Source: Larix kaempferi (taxonomy: Eukaryota; Streptophyta; Pinopsida; Pinales; Pinaceae). Taken from it: a stretch of 64,000 nt of DNA. A model generated the notes under the pieces. That model saw only the letters and a program-made list of their open reading frames with translations. It searched no databases and was not told the DNA's origin. Location: positions 9,965,001-10,029,000 of the forward strand of contig BSBM01000372.1 of NCBI GenBank assembly GCA_027924585.1. The letters run 5' to 3'. Shown one piece after another: positions 45,621 through 54,776 of this stretch (its first letter is position 1; each line of letters starts with the position of its first letter). A program made the translations under genes and the position numbers.

Positions 45621-45799
45621 TTGGTGAATCTTTCATTTCGTTATATAATGTTGTAAAATATTGGAAAATCTTTCACTAAATTATAAGATATTGTAAAATA
45701 TTGGCGAATATTTCACTTAATTATAAAAAATTGTAAAAACTTGGCAAATCTTTCACTAATTTATAAAATATAGTAAAAATTTGGTGAATATTTTGCTAG
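45621..45799 (+). repeat. 40-bp tandem array, about 4.5 copies
   Basis: TTGG-(T/A/C)-(G/A)-AAT starts at 45,621, 45,661, 45,701, 45,741 and 45,781, an exact 40-bp period. The unit is TTGGTGAATCTTTCACTAA plus TTATAAAATATTGTAAAA. Confidence 0.92.
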
Positions 45800-46335
45800 T
45801 AAGACTCAAACTTTTGATTATGTAGATTACTAAGGTAGTGCAATAGAAGAACATACATTGAAGCTCAACTCTAGACTCTCGAATGAACAAGTGTATAAAT
45901 GAGGAGAGGATGGATTTATTTATACATTTCACAAGCAGTATTTGATCACTCACAACTAGAAGGTGTCGACAAAACACGACTACACTAACTAGATTCAGGG
46001 CAAGTACAGACTCGTTATCTTGTCCCTTAATGGTCCAATGGACATGTGGGGTCATGAATCTTGACATACCAACAAACTAATAGAATTAAGTGAATATCCT
46101 AGTAGTGGGCCACTTCCTTTATATAGAGAGATAGTTCTTGGACCAATTCCAAGCTTCCAACCAATATTCTCACCAAACTTTCTTCTCTTTGGTGTCGAAT
46201 GGTAGGAGAATTGCATATTTTTCAGCGAATACTTAAAATGGCTAAATCCACACAAATTTTCCTTGGCAAGTGATAACTTGACCCATCACTGTTTTAAAAT
46301 GTCCCAACACTATAAAAGCATCCATAAATTGATAA
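45800..46335. other. Spacer leading into the minisatellite
   Basis: No coding motif. The last ~100 bp (from about 46,236, with ATCCACACAAATTT, CAAGTGATAACTT and AACACTATAAAAGCAT) recurs at about 46,950-47,040 as part of a higher-order repeat. Confidence 0.5.
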
Positions 46336-48080
46336 ATAACAACCCCATGCACTTCTAAATTCACCCAGTGATGATAATAACGCCCAATGCACTTCTAAAT
46401 TCACCCAGTGATGAGAAAAACGCCCCAAACACTTCAATACTTGCCCTGGGCACTTCACAATTCTCTCAAAGATGATAAAAATTCCCTAAGCACTTCAATA
46501 TTTTCCCAAGCACTTCTAAATTCTCCCAAGGATGATAAAAAATCCCCACGCACTTCAATATTTTCCCTAAGCACTTCTAAATTCCCTTGAAGCACTTCAA
46601 TACTTACCCCATGCACTTCTAAATTGACCCAATGATGATATAAACGCACCATGCACTTCAATACTTGCCTCGACCACTTCAAAATTCTCCCAATAATGAT
46701 AAAAACACCTGGACACTTCAATATTTTCCCCAAGCACTTCAAAATTCTCCCAGCAAAGATAAAAACATCCCCATCCACTTCCATGATTTCCTAGGCACTT
46801 CATTACTTGCCCCAGGCACTTCATTAATTTCCCTAGACACTTCAAAATTCATCCAATGATGATAAAGATTCCCTATGCACTTCAATAGTTTCCCTAGGCA
46901 AGGGATAAAAACACCCGACAATGATATAATCATCGAGGAAATCACAAAAATGCCTCAATCCACACAAATTTGCCCCAACAAGTGATAACTTTTCCCATCA
47001 CTATTTTAAAACATCCCAACACTATAAAAGCATTCATACATTAATCAATAACAACCCCAAGAACTTCTAAATTCATGCAATGAGGAAAAAATGGCCCATG
47101 CACTTCTAAATTCACCCGATGATGAGAAAAATGTCCCATGCACTTCTAAATTCACCTAATGACGAGAAAAACGCCCCGGGCACGTCAAAATTTTTTGAAA
47201 GATGATAAAATTTCCCTAAGAACTTCAATATTTTCCTAGGCACTTCTAAATTCTCCTGAGGATGATAGAAACTCCCCATGCACTTCAATATTTTCCCAAA
47301 GCACTTTAAAATTCCCCCAAGTCACTTCAATACTTGCCACATGCACTTCTAAATTGACCCAATGATGATATGAAATGCCCCATGCAGTTCAATACTTTCC
47401 TCGACCACTTCAAAATTCTCCCAACGATGATAAAAACACCCATACACTTCAATATTTTCCCCAGGCACTTCAAAATTCTCGCAGTGAAGATAAAAACACC
47501 CCCATCCACTTCTAAATTCACCCAGTGATGAGAAAAATGCACCATGCACTTTTAAATCCACCCAATGATGAGAAAAACGCCCCATGCACTTCTAAATCCA
47601 CCTGGTGATGAGAAAAGCACCCCGTGCACTTCTAAATTCACCCAGTGAGGAGAAAAACGCCCCAGGCACTTCAATACTTGCTCTGGGCACATACACTTCA
47701 AAATTCTCCTAGAGATGATAAAAATGCCCTAAGCACTTCAGTATTTTCCGAGGCACTTCAAAATTCTCCCAAGGATGATAAAAAATCCCCATGCATTTCA
47801 ATATTTTCCCTAAGCACTTCAAAATTCCCCTAAGGCACTTCAATACTTGCCCCATGCATTTCTAAATTCACCCAGTGATGAGAAAAATGCCCTGCGCACT
47901 TCAATACTTTCCTCGACCACTTCAAAATTATCCCAACGATGATAAAAACACCCATACACTTCAATATTTTCCCCAGGAACTTCAAAATTCTCGCAGCGAA
48001 GATAAAAACGCCCCCATCCACTTCCATGTTTTCCTGGTCACTTCATTACTTTCCCTAGACACTTCAAAATTCATCCAATG
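46336..48080 (+). repeat. Complex minisatellite (CACTTCAATA / CACTTCTAAATT family)
   Basis: Built from variable ~40- and ~60-bp units that join GATGATAAAAA, a CCCC-containing spacer, (G/C)CACTTCAATA(C/T)TT and (G/C)CACTT(C/T)(A/T)AAATT. Segments repeat at a larger scale: a ~100-bp non-unit block recurs about 710 bp apart (46,236 and 46,948), and the run ending ATCCACTTCCATG occurs twice. Minus-strand frames of 60-109 codons come from the repeat and are not taken as genes. It resumes at 54,468 after Copia-2. Confidence 0.88.
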
Positions 48081-48196
48081 AACTCCTTCAACCTTCCTTC
48101 TACTCAAGTAAGGGTAAGATTGTCCAGTCTAATACCTTGTATCACTCACATCAATTCACGCTAGCTTACAAACAAGCACTTATGGGATTCGATCCA

Positions 48197-48951
48197 TGTT
48201 CGGATATCCACATCATCTATTTCGGGATACATCATCTATTTCAGGATCTTGCATGATCTATTTCAGGATATGATCTATTTCAGGATCTTGCATGCACAGG
48301 CATGCATCCCAGTCACCAGTTTGATGCCTCCAGCACCTTATCCACCTTCTTCTAGCACCCGGGAGCCACTTACCACAGAGTTTTATCCCTCCTAAGCTGA
48401 AAGGCGCCCTCTTCTCACCTACTGCCAGAGAAGGGCGCACTTGTTCACCTACCACTGCAGATTCACTTCAGTTACATTCAGTTAGCTCCGATTCTCCCTG
48501 ATTTGAGGCTAGTTTCACTCCCGACTGACTGTATCACTTCCGTTTGATCTCCAGTTTGATTAGGTGACTTGTTCTGACTTCAGTTAGCCTCCCATGCGCC
48601 CCCACTGAGCCTCCAGATCCTATATCAGTGCTACACACTTCAGTTACATTTATTATACTCAGTTAGACTCAGATTGACACCTGGATGACTGGTTGTTGTG
48701 ATTGATGAGCACCACCGATGATTTATGAGGACTCCTAGACAGAGTCAAGCTACTCCATTCAGTGATTCGAATGACCTCCTTAGGCAATTCGAATTGCTCA
48801 GTCATTGTGACAGTTTGTATTGTAATTCATTCACCCTTTCTGGGATAGAGAGCACTGCTGCATGTTTTGCACAGTTTTGCACCATATTTTCTATGTTCAT
48901 CTGTTGTGATTGATTTACTTGTTCATTAGATCTGCTGTGACTAATTTTACA
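48197..48951 (+). repeat. Copia-2 5' LTR
   Basis: TGTTCGGATATCC to CTAATTTTACA. Near its 5' end are four copies of a TCTATTTC(G/A)GGAT word (about 48,213-48,290), a candidate U3 control region. A weak TATA-like CTATATC lies near 48,619. Confidence 0.95.
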
Positions 48952-48964
48952 TGGTATCAGAGCC
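48952..48964 (+). other. Copia-2 primer-binding site
   Basis: TGGTATCAGAGCC abuts the LTR and matches plant initiator tRNA-Met. Confidence 0.93.
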
Positions 48965-49372
48965 ATTGCAGGGACAAGATCTCTTTTCTACAGGTGTTTA
49001 TACAAGAAGATTTGACTGAATTGCTAAAAATTGCAAAACGTTTGGCATGAGATATCTCAAGGGCATTCGCTCCTGTGCATGCAAAGCTTGAAAAATATTC
49101 CAATACCACTCCAGAAGCTTGAGTTACCACATAATTCCTGGATCTGATACATTGGACCTATTCAACATTGCTTGAAATCCAATCCCAGGTGTGATGCAAC
49201 TCTCAAAGGGTGGATTGTTTGACCTTATTGTGGTTGTTTTGATGTGATTTGCAGGTTTATTGTCTCCTCCAATTGCACTCGCTACCTTCTGCATGCAAGC
49301 CTTTCTACAGCAATTGCATTCGCTATAGTCTGCATGCAAGCTTCCTCTTCATCAGTTGACTCAATCCTTGCA
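48965..49372 (+). other. Copia-2 leader
   Basis: About 410 bp between the primer-binding site and the preferred gag start. An upstream in-frame ATG at 49,244 would add 43 residues unlike any gag start, so this part is better read as untranslated leader. TGCATGCAAGC occurs twice near its end (about 49,291 and 49,331). Confidence 0.65.
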
Positions 49373-52300
49373 ATGGAATACTCTTCTTCAAAGCCTATCC
49401 TCACCCCATTCAATTATTTTGATTGGAAAGATGATATGGAGATCATATTACGTTCAAAAGGTTACTACCGAGTCACCCTTGGTCTTGAATTGGAGCCAAA
49501 CAATGTAGCAGAAAGAACCAAACACTACAACAAGCTTGATGAAGCTTACGGTCTTCTTTGTCTCTCCATCTCCAAGGATCTTCACTTCCATCTCAGCGGA
49601 TTGAAGACTCCAAAAGCCATATGGGAGCAACTTGAAACACTATTCGGCAAGCAGGATGAGCTTAGGGCTTTTCAATTAGAGAATGAATTGATTGGCCTTA
49701 ATCCTGAGAATTTCGAGACCATCAATGAATTCTTCACAAAATTCAAGAACTTGAACTTGCAATTGAAGAACATTGGTGTTATCAAAGAGGATAAACAGTT
49801 GATCCTCTCCATTCTAAGCAAGCTTGGGAAAGATTATTCGGTATTTGTCTCCACTTTCAATTTCGGTCGGCTAACTACCCTGAATTGGAAGATGCCTACC
49901 TTGAATGCCTTCATTGAGTCCGTTACGAAAGAGCATGACAAGTTGATTCAAATGGGGTCCATAAGCTCCAAAGATTCAGCCCTATTTGTTCAAGGACCCA
50001 AGATCTCGAATGGTAAAGGAAAGCTAAAGAAGGAGAAGCCCAAATTCAAGCCTCACAAGCAAAAAGACAAAGGCAAGCAAACGGATGCACCATCCAGTTC
50101 GAAATCCAAGCAAAAGGGCAAAGAAGGTAACCAAAAATCTAAATGTACTTATTGTAACCGTGGCTTTCATCCCGAAAGTTCATGTATGAAGAAGACTATA
50201 GATCAAATGGCCCTCCTTTTGGAAAAGAATAACATAACCCTTCCTGACGGTGCAAGGAAGAAGGATCGGAATGACGATCATGAAAGAGGACAAGCACTCA
50301 TGGCAACGGTTTCGAAGCCCACTCTCTTGATAGATTCGGGTGCATCAAATCATATGGCTGCAAATATTGATTCTTTTTCCTCATTCGATCCAAACAGCTC
50401 CATCCCCATCCATTTGGGAGATGACTCAAAAATTTCTTCAAAGGGCAAAGGTACGATTCATGTAGAACATGGATGCTTTCAGAATGTTCTCTATGTGCCT
50501 TCCTTAGCTTCGAATCTCCTTTCTGTGTATCAAATGACACATACTGGTGATCCAAAGAAAGTCACATTCAGCCCTAATACAGTTGAAATTTCTGATATCA
50601 AAAGTGGAAGACTAGTTGCGGTTGGGAAGGCAAACCACACTGCAAAATGTTATGAGTTTTCGCACTTTATACCGCTTGCAAAGCCCACCGCTCTTCGCAC
50701 ACATGGTAATGAGGTTAGTAGGCTTTGGCATGAAAGATTTGGACATCTAAATTATAAGTATTTGCTGCTGCTATCAAATCAATCCATGGTAGATGGGCTT
50801 CCACAACTCCGTTCCTCGAAGGGAATATGCACCAGTTGCATTATTGGGAAGCACCCCGAGCACAGATTCGACCGCGGCAAGGCTAGCAGAGCCTCTACTA
50901 TTTTGGGATTGATCCATTCTGATATCAGTGGTCCGCTGCCCCATATGTCATTAAATGGTTCAAGGTATGTTTTGACATTTATTGACGATTTTTCCCGCTT
51001 TACATGGGTATTCTTTCTCAAAAACAAGTCAGAAGTGCTTGGAAAATTCAAGGATTTTAAGGCTTCTGTTGAGACCACCACTGAGAGCAAGATCAAAGCT
51101 CTTAGATATGATAATGGTGGGGAATATATCAAGTCCGAGTTGCTGCAACTTTGTGCCCAAAGCGGAATCAAGATCCAACATACAGTTCCCTACACACCCC
51201 AGCAGAACGGTGTAGCGGAAAGGAAAAACCGGTCACTGAAAGAGATGGCTACATGCATGATTGAATCAAAAGGTTTGGCTGCAAATCTTTGGGCTGAAGC
51301 AATCAATGTTGCTGCATATATACAGAACCATGTTCCACATTCATCCGTGAAAGGTATGACTCCTTTCGAAGCATTCTTTGGTCACAAACCGGATGTGTCA
51401 AATTTGAGAGTTTTTGGCTCTACTGCATGGGCTAGAATTCCTTCTGAGAAGAGACGAGCTTTGGATCCACAAAGTATCGAGTGCATATTGATAGGATATG
51501 GGGAAGAATCAAAAGCATATAAACTCATGGATATCATATCTAAAAAGATATTCATAGAGCGCAGTGTGCAGTTTGAAGAACCGCTTCAAGAATTGCAACT
51601 AGTTGAGGAGAAAACTGCCGATTCACCGCCTTCACCAGAAGAAGATTCGAGCAGCGATAATGAAGGTATGAGTTCTGATATTTCTGATATTGTAGCAGCA
51701 TATGATGATCATGACATATCAGGTTCGGAATCCGACCATTCAGATCCCCCTCAGTTACCAAAGTGGGCCCAAAACACTCTACAATCTGCTGGTTCTAGTC
51801 TTGGAAATCCTGCTGATCCGAGACGAACAAGAGGAGACTTTCAAAGGGCAGGTATGGCTCTTTCTATTGCTGATCCATTTCTTCCTGAGATTTTTTATTT
51901 GATGGCTGGTTCAGATCCCCAATCATACTATTCATCCCATCGAGATCCGAGATGGAAAAGTGCCATGGATGAAGAGTACAGTTCTCTTCAAAAGAACAAT
52001 ACATGGGAGATAGTTTCTCTTCCACCTGGAAGAAAATTAGTGAAGTGTAAATGGGTCTACCGTAATAAAGTTACTGCTGATGGCACTATCAGCAAATATA
52101 AAGCAAGTTTGGTGGCAAAAGGTTTTTCCCAAGTCCAAGGAGTGGACTACACAGAGACCTTTGCACCGGTTGCAAAGATGGATTCCATCCGCCTTGTTTT
52201 AGCTATTGCCGCATCCAAGCACTGGGAAGTGCATCACATGGATGTGAAGAGTGCATTTTTACATGGAGACCTTGCTGAAGAGGTCTATATGCAGCAGCCA

Positions 52301-53449
52301 GATGGTTATACATCAGATCCATCATTGGTTTGTAGATTGAAGAAATCTTTGTATGGGTTAAAACAGGCCCCAAGAGCTTGGTACACAAAGATGGACTCCT
52401 TCCTTCTTTCTCAGAATTTCCAAAGATGCAAATCTGATCCGAATGTCTATCTTCAGCGAGTTAAAGGTAATTTGTTGGTTATTGTACTTTATGTTGATGA
52501 TCTGCTTATTACTGGTAGCACACTTACTTCAATAAACAAGCTAAAATCTGCCTTAAATCTAGCTTTTGACATGAGCGATTTGGGCTTGCTGAGTCATTTT
52601 TTGGGCTTGGAGATAGCTCAAAATTTTGATGGGATCACTATATCTCAGCAAAAATATGCTTCCGACCTGTTATTGAAGTTTAATATGGCTGAATGTAAGG
52701 CAGCCCCGTTCCCATTCCTCTCAGGAATCAGTCTTGAGGAGGGAGATTCCACACCGCTTGCAGATTGCAGTATGTATCGACAGTTGATTGGTTCACTACT
52801 TTATTTGACACATTCACGGCCTGATATCTCATATGCCGTGAGTGCCATGTCAAGATATATGCAGCAGCCACATGAGCTTCATTGGCGAGCAGCCAAGCGG
52901 ATCTTGCAGTACGTGCAAGGTACGAGACAGTTTGGCATACATTATGCTGCAGATTCTGAGCTAGATTTCATTGGTTTTACTTATTCAGATTGGGAAGGTG
53001 ATAGCATTGATCGGAAGTCCACTTCCGGTTATGTTTTCATGATTGGTCATGGTGCTATTTGCTGGTCCAGCAAAAAGCAAGCAGCCATTGCACTTTCTTC
53101 AGCAGAGGCAGAGTATCGAGGGGCAGTCAATGCCTGCATTCAGGCAGTTTGGTTGCAGGGTATTCTTTCCGAGTGTGGTTTTGGTGGCACTACTTCGACT
53201 GTCCTATTTTGTGACAATCAAAGTGCTATCAAGATCTCCACAGATCCAGTTCAGCGGAAGAGGACCAAACACATTGAGATTCATATGCATTACATTCGAC
53301 AGTTGGTGCATGACCGCACCATCATTCTGCAATATTGCCCTACTGATGAGCAAATTGCAGACATCTTCACCAAGAGCCTCACTGAGAAGAAGTTCTCTTA
53401 CCTCCGTTCACTGTTGGGGGTGAGTTCCATCATGGTGGAGACAGATTGA
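49373..53449 (+). CDS. Copia-2 gag-pol polyprotein, intact frame
   Basis: 1,358 codons from ATG at 49,373. I chose this start because MEYSSSKPILTPFNYFDWKD is a normal copia gag opening. The polyprotein would be cleaved into capsid/nucleocapsid, protease, integrase and RT-RNase H. Visible in order are: UBN2-like gag; zinc knuckle CX2CX4HX4C at 50,144-50,185; protease DSGASNH at 50,333; integrase HHCC (HERFGHLNYK, CTSC) and the DDE core with HSD, RYDNGGEY and GVAERKN intact; RT with YVDD at 52,490-52,501; RNase H with SSAEAEY; and a C-terminal IADIFTKSL block. One oddity: the first RNase H Asp box reads GFTYSDWEGD where Copia-1 has GFTDSDWAGD, so the presumed catalytic Asp is Tyr (52,982-52,984). 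Confidence 0.93.
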   Translation: MEYSSSKPILTPFNYFDWKDDMEIILRSKGYYRVTLGLELEPNNVAERTKHYNKLDEAYGLLCLSISKDLHFHLSGLKTPKAIWEQLETLFGKQDELRAFQLENELIGLNPENFETINEFFTKFKNLNLQLKNIGVIKEDKQLILSILSKLGKDYSVFVSTFNFGRLTTLNWKMPTLNAFIESVTKEHDKLIQMGSISSKDSALFVQGPKISNGKGKLKKEKPKFKPHKQKDKGKQTDAPSSSKSKQKGKEGNQKSKCTYCNRGFHPESSCMKKTIDQMALLLEKNNITLPDGARKKDRNDDHERGQALMATVSKPTLLIDSGASNHMAANIDSFSSFDPNSSIPIHLGDDSKISSKGKGTIHVEHGCFQNVLYVPSLASNLLSVYQMTHTGDPKKVTFSPNTVEISDIKSGRLVAVGKANHTAKCYEFSHFIPLAKPTALRTHGNEVSRLWHERFGHLNYKYLLLLSNQSMVDGLPQLRSSKGICTSCIIGKHPEHRFDRGKASRASTILGLIHSDISGPLPHMSLNGSRYVLTFIDDFSRFTWVFFLKNKSEVLGKFKDFKASVETTTESKIKALRYDNGGEYIKSELLQLCAQSGIKIQHTVPYTPQQNGVAERKNRSLKEMATCMIESKGLAANLWAEAINVAAYIQNHVPHSSVKGMTPFEAFFGHKPDVSNLRVFGSTAWARIPSEKRRALDPQSIECILIGYGEESKAYKLMDIISKKIFIERSVQFEEPLQELQLVEEKTADSPPSPEEDSSSDNEGMSSDISDIVAAYDDHDISGSESDHSDPPQLPKWAQNTLQSAGSSLGNPADPRRTRGDFQRAGMALSIADPFLPEIFYLMAGSDPQSYYSSHRDPRWKSAMDEEYSSLQKNNTWEIVSLPPGRKLVKCKWVYRNKVTADGTISKYKASLVAKGFSQVQGVDYTETFAPVAKMDSIRLVLAIAASKHWEVHHMDVKSAFLHGDLAEEVYMQQPDGYTSDPSLVCRLKKSLYGLKQAPRAWYTKMDSFLLSQNFQRCKSDPNVYLQRVKGNLLVIVLYVDDLLITGSTLTSINKLKSALNLAFDMSDLGLLSHFLGLEIAQNFDGITISQQKYASDLLLKFNMAECKAAPFPFLSGISLEEGDSTPLADCSMYRQLIGSLLYLTHSRPDISYAVSAMSRYMQQPHELHWRAAKRILQYVQGTRQFGIHYAADSELDFIGFTYSDWEGDSIDRKSTSGYVFMIGHGAICWSSKKQAAIALSSAEAEYRGAVNACIQAVWLQGILSECGFGGTTSTVLFCDNQSAIKISTDPVQRKRTKHIEIHMHYIRQLVHDRTIILQYCPTDEQIADIFTKSLTEKKFSYLRSLLGVSSIMVETD

Positions 53450-53612
53450 TTCATTATTATGCTTTAGCTTGAGGGGGGGCTTTCTTCCCACTGGGTTTTC
53501 CCTCTTTCCTCACTTAGTTTATTTTCAGCATTTTTTTGGATTATTGTATTGGGGTGACCTTTGGTCTTAGTTACCAGGGCCCCACATTATTTTAGTTGGC
53601 ACATCATAGTCT

Positions 53613-53626
53613 AGCTTGAGGGGGGG
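53613..53626 (+). other. Copia-2 polypurine tract (with an upstream duplicate)
   Basis: AGCTTGAGGGGGGG abuts the 3' LTR at 53,627. The identical 14-mer lies at 53,466-53,479, 17 bp after the gag-pol stop. Only the downstream copy is positioned to define the LTR edge. Confidence 0.88.
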
Positions 53627-54381
53627 TGTTCGGATATCCACATCATCTATTTCGGGATACATCATCTATTTCAGGATCTTGCATGATCTATTTCAGGATA
53701 TGATCTATTTCAGGATCTTGCATGCACAGGCATGCATCCCAGTCACCAGTTTGATGCCTCCAGCACCTTATCCACCTTCTTCTAGCACCCGGGAGCCACT
53801 TACCACAAATTTTTAGCCCTCCTAAGCTGAAAGGCGCCCTCTTCTCACCTACTGCCAGAGAAGGGCGCACTTGTTCACCTACCACTGCAGATTCACTTCA
53901 GTTACATTCAGTTAGCTCCGATTCTCCCTGATTTGAGGCTAGTTTCACTCCCGACTGACTGTATCACTTTCGTTTGATCTCCAGTTTGATTAGGTGACTT
54001 GTTCTGACTTCAGTTAGCCTCCCATGCGCCCCCACTGAGCCTCCAGATCCTATATCAGTGCTACACACTTCAGTTACATTTATTATACTCAGTTAGACTC
54101 AGATTGACACCTGGATGACTGGTTGTTGTGATTGATGAGCACCACCGATGATTTATGAGGACTCCTAGACAGAGTCAAGCTACTCCATTCAGTGATTCAA
54201 ATGACCTCCTTAGGCAATTCGAATTGCTCAGTCATTGTGACAGTTTGTATTGTAATTCATTCACCCTTTCTGGGATAGAGAGCACTGCTGCATGTTTTGC
54301 ACAGTTTTGCACCATATTTTCTATGTTCATCTGTTGTGATTGATTTACTTGTTCATTAGATCTGCTGTGACTAATTTTACA
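53627..54381 (+). repeat. Copia-2 3' LTR
   Basis: 755 bp, the same length as the 5' LTR, TGTTCGGATATCC to CTAATTTTACA, followed by the target copy ATCTA. Confidence 0.95.
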
Positions 54382-54467
54382 ATCTAGCCATAGGTTCCCC
54401 TACGACTACCTTTTTTATTTCAACTTGAATGATCGACTTGGCTTGTTGCCTCAACAGCAATTCTAAT

Positions 54468-54776
54468 TTCACCTAGTGATGAGAAAAACGCCCCATGAAC
54501 TTTTAAATTCACCAAGTGACAAGAAAAACACCCCATGCACTTCAATACTTTCCCCGGTCACTTCAAAATTCTTCGATAGATGATCAAAATTCCCTAAGAA
54601 CTTCAATATTTTCGCATGCACTTCTAAATTCTCCCAAGGATGATAAAAAATCCCCATGCACTTCAATATTTTCCCTGAGCACTTCAAAATCCCCCCAGGC
54701 ACTTCAATACATGCCCCATGCACTTCTAAATTGACCCAATGATGATAGAAATTCCCCATGCACTTCAATACTTACC
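54468..54776 (+). repeat. Minisatellite, second block
   Basis: The same CACTTCAATA / CACTTCTAAATT / GATGA(T/G)AAAAA units as 46,336-48,080, about 300 bp long. The two blocks were separated by unique spacer and by the Copia-2 insertion. Confidence 0.85.

Larger units (their letters stand above)
48197..54381 (+). mobile_element. Copia-2: young full-length Ty1/copia retrotransposon with an open gag-pol
   Basis: 6,185 bp: two 755-bp LTRs, a primer-binding site abutting the 5' LTR, one uninterrupted gag-pol frame, a polypurine tract abutting the 3' LTR, and target copies ATCCA (48,192-48,196) and ATCTA (54,382-54,386) with one mismatch. LTRs differ at about five positions by hand count: three in the cluster after TACCACA, and one each in CACTTCCG and GATTCGAA. 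It sits in spacer between two blocks of the same minisatellite. A recent insertion from a recently active family is inferred. Confidence 0.95.

Noticed and set aside
46455-48027. Minus-strand frames of 60-109 codons with repeated ILKCLGKILKC-like text
   Set aside because: Translations of the minisatellite. The unit recurs in shifted frames with no gene structure.
49244-49372. Upstream ATG of the Copia-2 frame as the true start
   Set aside because: The extra 43 residues do not resemble a gag start and span leader sequence with a repeated TGCATGCAAGC word. The ATG at 49,373 begins a normal gag.
50298-53423. Antisense and shifted frames of 60-130 codons within Copia-2 gag-pol
   Set aside because: Shadows of the real gag-pol frame.
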